From Straminergon stramineum (taxonomy: Eukaryota; Streptophyta; Bryopsida; Hypnales; Calliergonaceae), in assembly GCA_963920665.1 (NCBI GenBank), contig OY987266.1:2547001-2611000 (forward strand): a stretch of 64,000 nucleotides of DNA, written 5' to 3'. The notes below the pieces were generated by a model. The model saw only the letters and a program-made list of their open reading frames with translations, was not told where the DNA came from and ran no database searches. The position numbers and the translations under genes are program-made. Shown piece after piece: positions 11,447 through 22,095 of this stretch; the first letter of the stretch is position 1; each line of letters begins with the position of its first letter.

Positions 11447-13905
11447 TAATATCTAATAATTCAAAATTACTATGCCCTCTCCTTTAGCATTGAAGGACCA
11501 AGTGATTTTCTATTCAAGACACTTGAAAATTCAAGTAGGATCATACAAAGTCAATTTTTAATGAACATTCTCAAATTTTTGACACAATTCAAAATACTCA
11601 CCCCTTTTATGAGAATTTAAAGAAATTCTGACAGGATTCCTAACTCATAAGTTATACTGATCCAAGCAAATTAGGTAGTTTGAGCAATCCATGTTTTGCT
11701 GTACATTAGAATTAGTAGTAAAATATGTGCAATGATGGATCAAGAGCTGAATTTTGAGAAAAATACAGGACAAAAACTCCTTGAAGCACCCAAACTTGAC
11801 CGTTTGATGGAGTTTGGTGGTGTGTTTCTTTTGTACTATTCTGAGTTAAACTTCCTATGACACTCCTACAAACTGCAGTTTCCTTTACGATTAACTCTTG
11901 ATCACTACATTTGGTAAGGCACGTGTGCAAAGTCAAACACATCAGCAACTATTGGTTAACTAGAGGAGCTGTGTGTTTTTCTCGCAATCGCCGCCTTTCC
12001 AAGGTCTCAGCAGAAGCCACTCTAGGGTCTTGGTGGAGAAGAAATTTCGGCCAAGCCACCATTCCAGTCGGAAGTTTGATTTTCCTCAGGAAACACTGCA
12101 ATCCATGAGTTCCAAGAAGCCCACCTAGCTATGAAGTAGTGGGAGTACGTGGCACAGAAGCAAATTACAAGTAACAGAGTGGGATGGTCGGTTCCGCTGT
12201 GTAGACAACGTAACTAACCGACGTCGACCTTCAGACCGGTACTAGCTGCCATACCAGCATCGCCGTTGGTCTAACCCCAAAGCACGTTGCGGAGGTGTCG
12301 AGGATCAGGAGTTCCAGAATCGGCAACAGAAGGCCTCGATCGATGCTCTCTTGTAAGCGGTAGATACCATTTGCCATCAGTAGCTATAAAATCATATTAC
12401 CGGCGACCTACTGTAGCTAGAAACGGCCTAGAGGGCCGGGTATACCGAAACGGTAGTAATAGATCGACAGATAGAGTCTGCAACAATGTAAGCGTGGAAC
12501 CGCTGATTCAGACAATTATTAGCAGATCTCAAGTGCGTCGTCTGCGATCATCGGGTCATCTGCTCCACAGATAAACCATCGTAATGTCACTGCAGGAGAG
12601 TTTCATCGTCGTGACATGTTTCGATTGGTTAAGGAGTGGCAGATTGAGTCTGCTAATGCTCGCTCATTGCTTGGCTTGTGCAAATTTCCATAGTTTGGAT
12701 ATGAAGGAGAAAATTCATTGGTCTGTCAGTGAGAGAAATCGGAGAGAAATCTCTACTATTACCAACCGCTATTAACTTGGTGAGTGTCGATCCACCTAAA
12801 ATAATCTAAATGCAAGGAACTTTTGTGACATGTTTTTATTGTTTAAACAATCAAAGAAGTCAAAGGGCTCAGCTCTCTTGCATTGACATTATGTCCGGTA
12901 ACTGCCAAGCAGACCAAGTCATCAAAAATATTCGGCCTGTCAGTACCAACCTAGCCGCCCCGCAGCTAGGTAGGTCGTAGGTAGGTCCTAACAGGGAATT
13001 CTTTTTGATAACTTGTTCTGCTTTGCAGTTACGTATTCCATCTTCCGACGTACGGTATAAGCCACCAGTTGAAGAGCATGGGCGAGCCACCCAAATTATC
13101 AAGCTAAGAGTGTAAAGCAAACCACAGCTGTGCCGGGTGGGGAAGGACTGAGACTTAAAACCGACACCGGGGTGAAGAGGAACTATAATGTCGGTCTCGA
13201 TGCTCTTCCCAAAATCCGTGTGCACTGTGCATCGGAGGCAAGCAACTCCGTATCTTCCTCTCGCCAGTGTCCTCAGTAAAACAAACATGTGACCCGGACT
13301 CGGTGGGTAGATCGATATGGTGATACTTAGAGCGACCACGTTGTTTCTGAAAACGTTTTATAACCGTTTTCTATAGTGTTCTGAAGAGATCAAGAGAGAA
13401 TTATCCCTGCAGTTTCAAAAATATTGTGGTGTGATAGAAACTTTATGGAGGTCCTGAGAATCTGTCGCATCATCATCTTCGCCTTCTTTGTTGTATTTCA
13501 ATGTCAATTCTAGAATGTCTTACCACTTGTTTATTTTCACAGACGAAAGAAGCTCATCTTCAAGCGTTTCCGAAGTACAAAAACTGTTTCCAATGTTTTT
13601 TCTTTCGCTACAGTGACAAGGCAATACTTTCAGTGCCAATACCTGATATTAGAGAAAGGACCGTGCTCTCCAGGATCCTCTGATACGACCATTCAACTTG
13701 ACGAAGATCCTCCGCTTCAACGCAGACAACCAGCTTAGACTCGTGCAGTGTAACGCTTTTATTACTTCCTGATCGATAGCTGTCTTCGAACGAGCAGTAA
13801 GTGCATGAGCAAACATCGATCAGGTGAATGATAACCGTGCTCACTTCGAACAGACATCTCTGACCGACATTTTCGCAAGGTCCTAGAAATGATGAAATAT
13901 CCTGC
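11447..13905. other. Less A+T-rich, low-copy island without a convincing gene
   Basis: From about 11700 the base composition becomes balanced, unlike the flanking repeats. Several open frames of 60-156 codons occur on both strands (for example 12869-13339 minus and 12287-12574 plus), but they begin with GTG or TTG rather than ATG, show no recognisable domain and overlap each other. It may hold an eroded gene or a non-coding transcript. Confidence 0.4.
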
Positions 13906-14196
13906 ATGCGTAGCTATGTTCAATTCCTGAATCTCTTGACGAAGAGCATTGTATTTTTGTGTACCGAAAATCCTTCAAAATCCTTCTACTGTGCTGGGAT
14001 CGGACTTGTTTCCGAAGAAGGTGGCGTATACATGTATGGGCTCCAGAACAGAGCATTTGGATGTAAACCTGGTGCATCATATGATATGAACGTGCAACAA
14101 GTTTCAAATGAAGGCGATGTAGGAGATCCGGAAAACTTCCAAGAGTTGGAATCCAGCAGCCACTCTCTGTTGCCTCTGCCGGCAACGCCTGGGTAA
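13906..14196 (+). CDS. Unrecognised small ORF (96 codons)
   Basis: This ATG-initiated frame encodes about 96 residues. Its second half is polar and acidic and ends in a Ser/Leu/Pro-rich tail (SSSHSLLPLPATPG), which reads more like protein than the surroundings. No family is recognised. A family-C repeat begins about 40 bp downstream, so it could be the surviving end of a gene disrupted by insertion. An overlapping minus-strand frame (13883-14293) is also open, which lowers confidence that either is translated. Confidence 0.22.
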   Translation: MRSYVQFLNLLTKSIVFLCTENPSKSFYCAGIGLVSEEGGVYMYGLQNRAFGCKPGASYDMNVQQVSNEGDVGDPENFQELESSSHSLLPLPATPG

Positions 14197-14234
14197 ACAG
14201 CCCAAGCAACTGCCGAGATGTTACACAACTCCTA

Positions 14235-14813
14235 GAAAGCTTGCCAATTTCACTTTCACTTGATTTGAGATCTACAAAATTTTGCTTAGCCATTTGCTTT
14301 TAAAATGGTCCCAATGGAAAGGGTAAAGTGTTTTCATGCTTCTCATGATCACCATTGAAAATTTAAACATGCAAGTGTTAATTTGGAGTTATAAGTGATT
14401 ACTAATAAAAAATAAATTTCAACAATTGCAAAGTGATTTATGCAATGAGTTTGATAGTCTTCATTTGAACTTAAGGTTTTTGGAAGTGCATTTTAGTGCA
14501 ATAACACAATTTCTAGTTGTTTATGTCACCTCCAATTCCAAAAACCTCTTGTATGCAAATTTCTCAAACATTGTTGAAAGGGAGTAAGGGACAACATACT
14601 AAAAATAGGATATGTACAATTCTCTTTCTATAATCGCTCAACTCCTATGAAATTCCACACTCATAAATTGGTATGTACACCAACAAGTAAGATTTTTAAA
14701 GAATCATCTCCATGATTAGATTCTGAAACAATTTGCTTCATTGAAGATAATTGTAAGCCCGAGCTCTTTTTTATAGAAAAAACACTCTGAGAAAGGCTTA
14801 GGCACTTAGGGGT
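14235..14813 (+). mobile_element. Family-C TTAA element, 5'-truncated copy
   Basis: It is collinear with 18905-19477: shared blocks include ATTTGCTTT..AATGGTCCCAATG, TTTCAACAATTGCAA, TTTTTGGAAGTGCATTTTAG and ACAACATACTAAAAATAG. The right end CACTTAGGGG corresponds to the CATTTAGGGG end of the intact copy; the following TAAA replaces the expected TTAA. The left half of the element is missing. Confidence 0.75.
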
Positions 14814-14885
14814 AAAGTTTCTTCCACTTTGAACCCCTCAAACTTTACATTCAAATTTACAATCGAAGATCGAAGTTGAACAAGG

Positions 14886-14907
14886 CGCATCCAACTTTTT
14901 GGATGCG
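14886..14907. terminator. Stem-loop just 3' of the nucleoside-hydrolase stop codon
   Basis: An 8 bp perfect stem (CGCATCCA / TGGATGCG) with a 6 nt loop starts 14 bp past the stop codon of the minus-strand gene. Its position suggests a 3'-UTR or 3'-end element, but plant mRNA 3' ends do not normally use such hairpins. Confidence 0.4.
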
Positions 14908-14921
14908 TGGATCTTTACGGG

Positions 14922-16154
14922 TCAACGGGACAGCCTTAACGCCTCTATAAGGGAGCCTTTCATGAGGGCTGACATTGCCAGAGACATCTTTTCCGGGAGC
15001 ACTATGGATTCAAGGCCTATGATCTGATGAATCACTTTAACAAACCCACCTTCAGATTTCTTCACCATAATGCTCCTGGGCTCCGGGCTGCTCCGAAACA
15101 CCTGCAGGTCGCTGACAACATTCTCGCCAGCAACGCCCAAAGCCGCTTGCGCATCGTAGACTACAATCTTGGTGAGATATGGAATCACTTCCTCGACAGT
15201 GGGCAGAGCGTCTCCTTCCGCATGTGCTCTCTGGGGTCTTGTAGTTTTCGCTTCATTCCAATTGGTCTTGTTGGCCAGGAACCACTTCTGGTCCATGAAC
15301 GGCGCAAATCGCTTCGCCGGGTCACTCTCGCAGGCTCGCTTGTAAAATGCAAGATCCTGCTCGATCTGAACTCTGCGTAGATACGCACCAATGGGGTGGC
15401 CGGTGCCCTTGAGCTCCTGAAAAACGTCCGACGTGAGGGGTGCGGCAAACGCAGCGAACTTGGTGTAGGTGTAACTTGGGAGAGCCCTCTCTTGTATGAA
15501 GGAGTGCCATCCGGTCGCAGCATCCAGATCAAAGCGGTTGTTGGCAGCTTTCTCATCTGGCTTCAAATTGCCATCAGCTGAGACGTAGTTGCCGCCCTGC
15601 ATATGAACCTCCGCAGTGCATTCTGCAACCAGGTCTGGGTGGGTGGACGCAAAATCGTGTATATCTCGCAGCGAAGACAGGCAGAGCAGGTGCAACTTCT
15701 CGCCCTTCCCCTTGGCATTCTCGTACACCTTCAGTAGAAGATCTTGCCCGTCCTGCAGATCAGGGACGTCTGCGAGCAACCCGATGTCACTGAATTCATG
15801 GTCCAATACTTCGTGTTCAAGGGGCGACCCGCGCGTGCCACGTGCCACGGGAATGTCTCTCAGACCCAAGGAGTCTAGCGCAGCCCTAGCGAGGCGCGCC
15901 CTCTGGTCTGCTGGCATGAGATTGGCGACCACAGCGCGCAACTCGACAATCTTCAGGCGGTGAAACTCTTTGAGAATGACCAATGCAGCCAGGTCATCGT
16001 AGTCCTTTCCCACGTCAGTAATAACCACGATCGGTCGGGGTTTCAGTCCAGCAACACAAATGTCAAGGAGCTTCTGATAAACTCCAGACTCCGGCTGGGA
16101 CAGACCCTGGGGAATATCCAAAGCCATGGAACTGCTCGCGTAGCTTAGTGACAT
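14922..16154 (-). CDS. Inosine/uridine-preferring nucleoside hydrolase family protein, intronless
   Basis: Members hydrolyse the N-glycosidic bond of nucleosides to free base and ribose. The single exon encodes about 410 residues from the first ATG (16152-16154); a second ATG at 16125-16127 would give 401. An in-frame TGA lies just upstream, so the frame cannot extend far without splicing. Residues 47-54 read DVGKDYDD, matching the spacing of the family's DTDPGIDD calcium/ribose-binding motif but with Asp replacing the Gly and Val-Gly-Lys replacing TDP. HMQGG (184-188), NNRFDLDAA (205-213) and VYDAQAA (332-338) correspond to the family's GG, N-x-x-x-D-x-x-A-A and late Asp motifs. The gene is visibly richer in G+C than its surroundings and lacks introns, unlike the other two genes. 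This may reflect acquisition from a fungus or microbe, or retroposition. Enzyme activity is inferred; substrate is unknown. Confidence 0.85.
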   Translation of the reverse strand: MSLSYASSSMALDIPQGLSQPESGVYQKLLDICVAGLKPRPIVVITDVGKDYDDLAALVILKEFHRLKIVELRAVVANLMPADQRARLARAALDSLGLRDIPVARGTRGSPLEHEVLDHEFSDIGLLADVPDLQDGQDLLLKVYENAKGKGEKLHLLCLSSLRDIHDFASTHPDLVAECTAEVHMQGGNYVSADGNLKPDEKAANNRFDLDAATGWHSFIQERALPSYTYTKFAAFAAPLTSDVFQELKGTGHPIGAYLRRVQIEQDLAFYKRACESDPAKRFAPFMDQKWFLANKTNWNEAKTTRPQRAHAEGDALPTVEEVIPYLTKIVVYDAQAALGVAGENVVSDLQVFRSSPEPRSIMVKKSEGGFVKVIHQIIGLESIVLPEKMSLAMSALMKGSLIEALRLSR

Positions 16155-16195
16155 CAGTCCCGCAACCAACCTAGATCACCAACAATTCGTGTGTG

Positions 16196-16341
16196 ATACA
16201 ATCCTTGAGATAGCTTGAAGCCGATCGTGAGATATAATTCCTTGTGATAGCTTGAAGCTGGTCGTGAGATACAATCCTTGAGAAAGCCTGAAGCCGATCG
16301 TGAGGTGCAACTCCTTGAGAAAGCTTGAAGCCGATCGTGAG
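16196..16341 (-). repeat. Four-unit 36-37 bp tandem repeat upstream of the nucleoside hydrolase
   Basis: Units lie at 16196-16231, 16232-16268, 16269-16304 and 16305-16341. Each ends in AGCYTGAAGCYGRTCGTGAG. The array begins 42 bp upstream of the predicted start codon, within the likely promoter or 5' UTR of the minus-strand gene. Read on the minus strand it is open in more than one frame and could encode a repetitive peptide, but no initiation context supports this. Confidence 0.85.
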
Positions 16342-16413
16342 AAGGCTTCAGAACCCATTTATATTTGGTTGGACCAATTCCGTCTGCAGACACAACGGCT
16401 ACGCGTTATCCAC
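16342..16413. promoter_or_regulatory. Probable promoter region of the nucleoside hydrolase
   Basis: On the minus strand the short sequence TATAAATG (complement of CATTTATA at 16357-16364) lies just beyond the tandem repeat. It is a plausible TATA-box for transcription towards 14922. It is the only candidate I see. Confidence 0.35.
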
Positions 16414-17048
16414 CCTAGACCTTTTTCAAGCTTATTGGAATTTGCTCTAAATTGAACAAAACACTCAAGTTTTGATAATTTTTATCTACAATTTTAAAAT
16501 TGTAACCCGAAAAATTCAAACTGAATGTGCTATGGATCACATAGGAAAAAAAACCCATTAAGTTTACTCATGGATTGAAAGATTACACTATTTGATTATG
16601 AGGGTGTTAAAATTGAAAAAGTGATTTAAAGTTTTTTCAATCCTCTTTTCATATGTCAAATCTAAAATTGAGGTCACCAAAAAATATGAGGTTATAGGAC
16701 AAAACATGCATAATCCGGAGTAATTTAAGGCTTCTCAAAATCTATTTTACAATATTTTTAAATGAATTTTTAATTTATTTTTTTCTCTAAGATCAAGTGT
16801 AGTTGAGACTCATTTTTAAGAGCCCTCAACACTCAAAAATCAAGATTTGCAATGGATACCCTTGCACAAAATCTTGAGTAGAAGAATCATAATCACTCAT
16901 TTTCAATATTGGATTTTTGATGCTAAAACTAGACTTCAAAAATAATTTGGAAAGGAAAATCCTACTAAAAATAATAACTTGACAAACTTTTATTTAACTT
17001 CAAAGTTTGGCAACACTAAAATTTGACGCCTCCGACGCTTAGGGATTA
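16414..17048 (+). mobile_element. Family-B TTAA element, diverged copy
   Basis: It is collinear with the two 637 bp copies at 49582 and 50402: shared blocks include ATTTGCTCTAAATTGAAC, GGATCACATAGGAAAA, GATTGAAAGATTA and ATGAGGTTATAGG. The length is nearly identical. The termini are eroded: CACCCTAGACC at the left, CGCTTAGGGATTAA at the right. It lies directly upstream of the nucleoside hydrolase gene. Confidence 0.8.
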
Positions 17049-18165
17049 AACTAGACGATTGCAATACTCTGTGGAATACATCAGACGCATAAACCGAAAA
17101 TCAGAATAGCATAGAGTAAAACGAGAGAAGCAATCGACTTTACCCGACTGCATCCGACTACTGCCCCGAAAGCCTCAAATCTAGAAGTTGGGGATTTCAT
17201 GATAAGCATTGAGAGAATATTTGAAGAATAAATATAGCAGAAAATTTGCTTGCAGACTTGATTACTCGCCCACCATTCAAAGTCTGCAGAAAGCAGCTAT
17301 CGCTGCAGGAGAGAATTCAGGAAAGGTAGTGTTTGAAAATGTCTGCCCTCAGCACTTGACCCTCCCTATGTGTTGCATCCCTATCTTAATAGACGACGCG
17401 GGTCAATTAGCAACTCCAGAGACAACCCACAACATTCCTTTTCTCACATGTAGGCTGGAGCAGTCTTAGTAAGACCCTGATGCGAGTAATTTCACGGCAA
17501 CCCGTCGGCCCGCCTTGCTCTCAGACAAAAGGAAGGTGGGCGACGATGGTGGGCGACGATTAATATCTTCATCCCAACTGCCCCACTTCACGATTCCAAG
17601 CAGGCTGCTTCAGCTCATTCATTTTTCAACATGAAAGTAAAAAATCACTCATCAGAGAGCACTCCACATGAAATTTTTACCACGAATTCTACTGGAATTC
17701 GACAAGACATTGCGCCAGCAGGTTCACGAAACATTTCAGCGAGCTTGTGAAGAACAGAGACTCAACAATACAGGTGTAGAAGCTCTAAGTTAAAGATATT
17801 TTAGTTGCAGAACTTCGAACATGACTAGAGACAGCCATGTGTTACCCAGCAAACCACAAAAACAAGAGAAATACAGTATACAGAGACACACAAGCGATAA
17901 TGAATACTAGTGCGGGATACTGGCTCATCATTCGTCGCAGAATAGCTGGTCCCGCACTCCCGCGCCCCAAGTGTCACAATAGCTCCCTTGTCTTTCGCCC
18001 AACCGTAATTACTAAGTAATTATGCCTCGATCTGCACCAGGTTTTAGACAGGATCGTTGAGTCATCAGACGTAAGATTCGTACTAAAGGTCTACATGACT
18101 GATTACAGCGAAAGTTGTCTAAATCATTCTTTTCAGCATGGATCTCTAGAGTCTGCTGGAATCCC
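17049..18165. other. Low-copy spacer, no gene recognised
   Basis: Moderately balanced composition. An 86-codon frame at 17209-17469 starts with TTG and has no recognisable domain. A direct duplication GTGGGCGACGATGGTGGGCGACGAT lies near 17536-17560. I see nothing else definite. Confidence 0.4.
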
Positions 18166-18167
18166 TA

Positions 18168-18582
18168 AGGTAGAAGCACCTCAATGTAACACGATCCGTT
18201 TGATGACACCTAAAAACATCCTAAATTCAAACACATGTGGACCCAAAGTAGACAATTGGGGTTCCAAAGTAGACATGTGGGGTTTCAAGAAGTTGTCACT
18301 CTTCCAAGAAGCAACCAATCACTCACACTTGATCTAAGGTTAGAGAGTGTTACTTTAGGGTGTTTCCATGCCCACTTTGGTATTAGTCTAGTATCCACAA
18401 TAGGTGCTTCTATGAAGTACTTTTCAAAAATTTGTATATTATTCATAGAAGCTCGGAAAAATATGAAACCAATTTTGTTGGTTTCATAAACCATTTCCTG
18501 ACACATGTACATCATTTTTTCTTGGACGCACCCTCCATATCAAGAGATCCAAAACAAGTGTTGCATTTAGGTGCTTCTACCT
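18168..18582 (+). mobile_element. Family-E MITE, copy 1 (415 bp, TA target site)
   Basis: The terminal inverted repeats AGGTAGAAGCACCT and AGGTGCTTCTACCT are flanked by TA on both sides (18166-18167 and 18583-18584), a Tc1/mariner-Stowaway-type target duplication. The copy at 59712-60106 is collinear over the whole length. No transposase is encoded. Confidence 0.85.
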
Positions 18583-18632
18583 TATTGGGTTCATAAACAG
18601 ACTCTGTTGGAGATTGGTGGCACAATGATATT

Positions 18633-19703
18633 CTACACTAAATAGTGAAATTAGGTTGCCTTAACCCCTAACTGCCCAGTTGACTATATATGGTCGATTT
18701 GAAATTTCAAGCCCATTTTTGAATGGGTAGTTAAATTCCTATGACTGGTTTAAAAAAAAATTCGGGCAGTTTTGAGGGTTAACTATGCAAAGCTTTCATT
18801 TTTCATTGAGAAAAGTACATATCCTATTATAAAGAGGTCTTCAAAGGCATATGTGTACTAAAGGCATAGTGTAAAGCTTGTTAATTTTACTTCATTTTCC
18901 GGCTTTATGCAAAGCTTGGCAATTTCATTTGATTTGAGATTTAAGAAATTGTACTTAATCATTTGCTTTGAGAATGGTCCCAATGAAAAGTTTAAAGTCT
19001 TTTCATGATTTTCACCATTAAAAATTTCAACATACAAGTGTTTATTTGAAGCTATTTTCAATTTCTACTTATAAACAAAAGTTACATTTCAACAATTGCA
19101 AGGTGGATTGTGTAATGAGTTTGATGTCTTTTCATTTGAAATTAAGTTTTTTGGAAGTGCATTTTAGTTTGCTAACACTCTTTGAAGTTGGTCATGTTAC
19201 CTCCAATCCCAAAAAACATATATATGCAAATTTTTGAAACATTGTGGACAAAGACAACATACTAAAAATAGAAAATGTATATTTTCTTTGGTATAATCTC
19301 ACAACTCCTAGGAAATCTTGCACTCAAAATTGGTGTGCATACTAATAAACAAGTCCTATTAACATCTATACAATTAGATTTGGAAAAAAACACAATTTAC
19401 TTCATTGAGGATAACTACAAGCCAATGCTCTTTTTTCATAGTCAAAACACACTTGAAAAGGCTTGGGCATTTAGGGGTTAACAATTAGGTTGCCTTACTC
19501 CGAGAAAGTTACTTTACAAGTCATCAAAGTTAACAAAAAACTTCTACATATGTTTCCATTTGTATACATGAAGGTTCATGAATCCCAATTACAACAATAT
19601 CTAATTCAAAAGTAGTGCATTCTTGTAAAGTAATAGAAAATATTTATAGTGTCAAATGTCAAGAAATTAGTGAGGGGCAACCTAATTTCACTATTTAGTG
19701 TAG
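18633..19703. mobile_element. TIR element with perfect 28 bp inverted repeats, interrupted by a family-C element
   Basis: 18633-18660 and 19676-19703 are perfect 28 bp inverted repeats beginning CTACACTAAATAGTG. The interior is about 250 bp once the family-C insertion (18665-19477 plus TTAA) is removed. The terminal CACTAAATAGTG recalls CACTA ends, but no 3 bp target duplication is evident because the inverted repeat extends further outward. Confidence 0.75.
18665..19477 (+). mobile_element. Family-C TTAA element, 813 bp
   Basis: It starts CCCCTAACTGCCCAG and ends TTGGGCATTTAGGGG, with TTAA at 18661-18664 and 19478-19481. It has no transposase. Within its first 115 bp, near 18768-18776, lies a GAGGGTTAACT block that mirrors the left end, so a smaller element may be nested or the end duplicated. 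A truncated copy is at 14235. Confidence 0.8.
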
Positions 19704-19838
19704 TTAATTTGGGAGGAATAGTGTTGTAGATTCACTAGGATTGCATAACTTGGATGCTATTTGAAATGGGCAAAGAAGGTTTTGGGTGCAAAAATTTTGG
19801 CAAGTCTAGAAGAGTAGAGGATCTACAATAAAGTCTGA

Positions 19839-20682
19839 TACAATAATCTCACAAACCGCTTACTTGAGCCATTCAAAGAATTTGGTACAATATTTTGGTA
19901 AGCATAATTATCATTGCATCTTTACAAAATCTTAATCAAGCACACCAAATTTCAATGTTAGAAAAACAAAACTCCATTTTTGGTGAATTTTTTAATTTAA
20001 TTTTCATAGTTTTACATAATACTGCATTGAAATTTGAAAAACATAAATGATAAATTTCTTAGATTCAATTGTGGAGATATGTAGGAAACATCCATACACA
20101 CATCTTCCCTTCAATGAGCTTCTCCAAAAATGTTTTACAATTCCTTCTATAGAGATTTCAATGTTATGGTGACAATGCCCAAACTTTGTAAAATAGATAT
20201 TTTTTATTATAATTAGATTTTTTTTATTTTCCCTTAACATTATAACTAATTTTGTGCATTTGAGCATGACGGTACAATTAATTTTCCAAAATCTACTTAA
20301 GTAATATAGAGATATATATTTTACAAAGTTTGGATATACATCAATTCACTTTGAAATCATTATAGATCATAATTTTGATACTTCATGGTGGGGGGTAAAT
20401 GAAAGATGTGCATATAGATGTTCCCTAAATATCTATGCAATTGGATTAAAAAAATTCTATTACCAATTTTTTTCAATAAAATATTATGTAAAACCATGAA
20501 ATTTGACTTTAAAAATTCACCAAAAATAAAATTTTGCTTTATTGAAAGTGAAATTTGGTGTGCTTGATTGGGATTGTGTAAGAATTGAGTGTTAATTATG
20601 CAAGGTGAAAAATTCCAATTCTTTTCTATACTATGCAAAAATCATTGAATAATAGAAATAGGTAGATTGTAAGATTATTGTA
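19839..20682. mobile_element. Large foldback element 1 (844 bp)
   Basis: The ends TACAATAATCTCACAA and TTGTAAGATTATTGTA pair, and most of each ~400 bp arm has its inverse in the other: ATCAAGCACACCAAATTTC / AATTTGGTGTGCTTGAT, and TTTACAAAGTTTGG against CCAAACTTTGTAAAA. The arms are imperfect. It is related to foldback 2. Open frames at 20004-20267 and 20360-20638 (minus) are by-products. Confidence 0.8.
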
Positions 20683-20694
20683 CCTAACTCTATA

Positions 20695-21545
20695 GTACCC
20701 AACAACTCTCAACCGTCCACCCCATTCTGCTATTCAAAACAATTTTGAATAATATATAATATGATTGACATTTTTAGTCTTATATGATCAATATTTAGTT
20801 CTTATGCAATTCCAATCAAGCATACCAAATTTGGGTTTCAAAAAAGTAAATCTCCATTTTTGGTGAATTATTTCATTTAAAATTCATAGTTTTACATGAT
20901 AATTGATTGAAAACCATTGGTGATGAATTTTTTTAAATTTGATTGTGGCGATATATAGGAAACATTTGTATGCACATCTTTCATTCAATAAACATCTCCA
21001 AAAAGTCTTAGAGTTTCCTCACAAAGGTTTCAGAAATAGAGGTGATAATGTCCAAATTTTAAAAAATAGATATTTCTTCATTGTAATTAGATTTTGCTAC
21101 TTGACTTTCCCAATGTTACTAATTTTGTACATTTGACCATGAAGGTACAATTGCTTTGCCATAATCTAATTACCATGAAGAAATATCTATTTTTCAAAAT
21201 TTGAACATCATCACCCCAACTTTTAAGATCCATTGTAAGGAGATTCTTAACTTTTTGGAGATGCTTATTGAAGGAAAGATGTATGTATAGATGTTTCCAA
21301 CATATTGCCACAATCAAATTTAAAAAATTCATCATCAATGTTCTCCAATGAATTATTGTGTAAATCATTAAAATTTAATGATGTTTTGGTTTTCTAAAAC
21401 CCAAATTTGGTATGCTTCATTTGAATTGCATGAGAATAGAATGGTAATTATGCAAGTTAGACAAAAAAATGTTAAGAATATGATACATTCTGCAATTTTC
21501 TTTTGAATGGCAGAATGGGGTGGACGATTGAGAGTTGCCGGGTAC
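20695..21545. mobile_element. Large foldback element 2 (851 bp)
   Basis: A terminal pair of about 45 bp with a few mismatches is seen: GTACCCAACAACTCTCAACC at the left and its near-inverse at 21500-21545. The inner arms carry AAGCATACCAAATTTGGGTTT and its inverse near 21391-21413, and ATAGATATTTCTTCAT inverted near 21177. The interior is clearly related to foldback 1. Confidence 0.85.
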
Positions 21546-22095
21546 TGTACAGTAGCACATTCCGTATGGAGAGCTGGGAGCGGACACGTAGAACAGATTT
21601 TAGTCGTACTCAATCTGTTTAGTGTAATTGTGTTCGAGATTTATGCTTCATTTACGTTAAATTCCTGGAAAAATGAAGTCGGCCTTGTGTTAGTACGTTG
21701 CAAAGGTATGGTTGACCATATGACATGTATAGATGTTTAATTATACTTTTGACCATTCCTGTTGCGATTCTGCAAATTATAACTTTTTTCAAGTTGAGCC
21801 TATCTTCAGTTGCTGCCAGTGTGGGGCTATGTTACCATCCCACCACAACAAGCAATGGAATCATTCTCGAAATCGAAATGTGGGCATGCATATATACTGA
21901 TGCAGCATCTTGCAGTTTCGATAGAAAATCTTTCTGTTGAGGAAGAAAACCTGTGCACATTTTTGATCATGCCTATCATTAATTTTAGATTGAGTGCAGA
22001 TAGGGATTCATCGGTGTGTTGCACCTAACTTAGTTATTCCTGAGAGCATCACCATCAGGCTTACAGATCTTGTCAACAACAAAGTGGCAGCACTC
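21546..22095. other. Balanced-composition spacer, no gene recognised
   Basis: Short open frames on both strands lack ATG starts or domains. It could contain 3' exons or UTR of the minus-strand ORF at 22096-22566, but no convincing splice-linked frame was found. Confidence 0.3.

Noticed and set aside
12869..13339. 156-codon open frame on the minus strand
   Set aside because: It begins with GTG, its first Met is well inside, no domain is recognisable, and neighbouring frames are equally open.
14886..14907. Rho-independent terminator
   Set aside because: The stem-loop is real but the gene is eukaryotic; kept only as a possible 3'-end structure.
15027..15963. Open frames antisense to the nucleoside hydrolase
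   Set aside because: They are shadows of a G+C-rich coding sequence; none has a domain, while the minus-strand frame carries the family motifs.
16154..16393. Minus-strand frame through the 36-37 bp tandem repeat
   Set aside because: Its repetitive peptide (GFLKD, GFKLSQG units) simply follows from the tandem DNA repeat; no initiation evidence.
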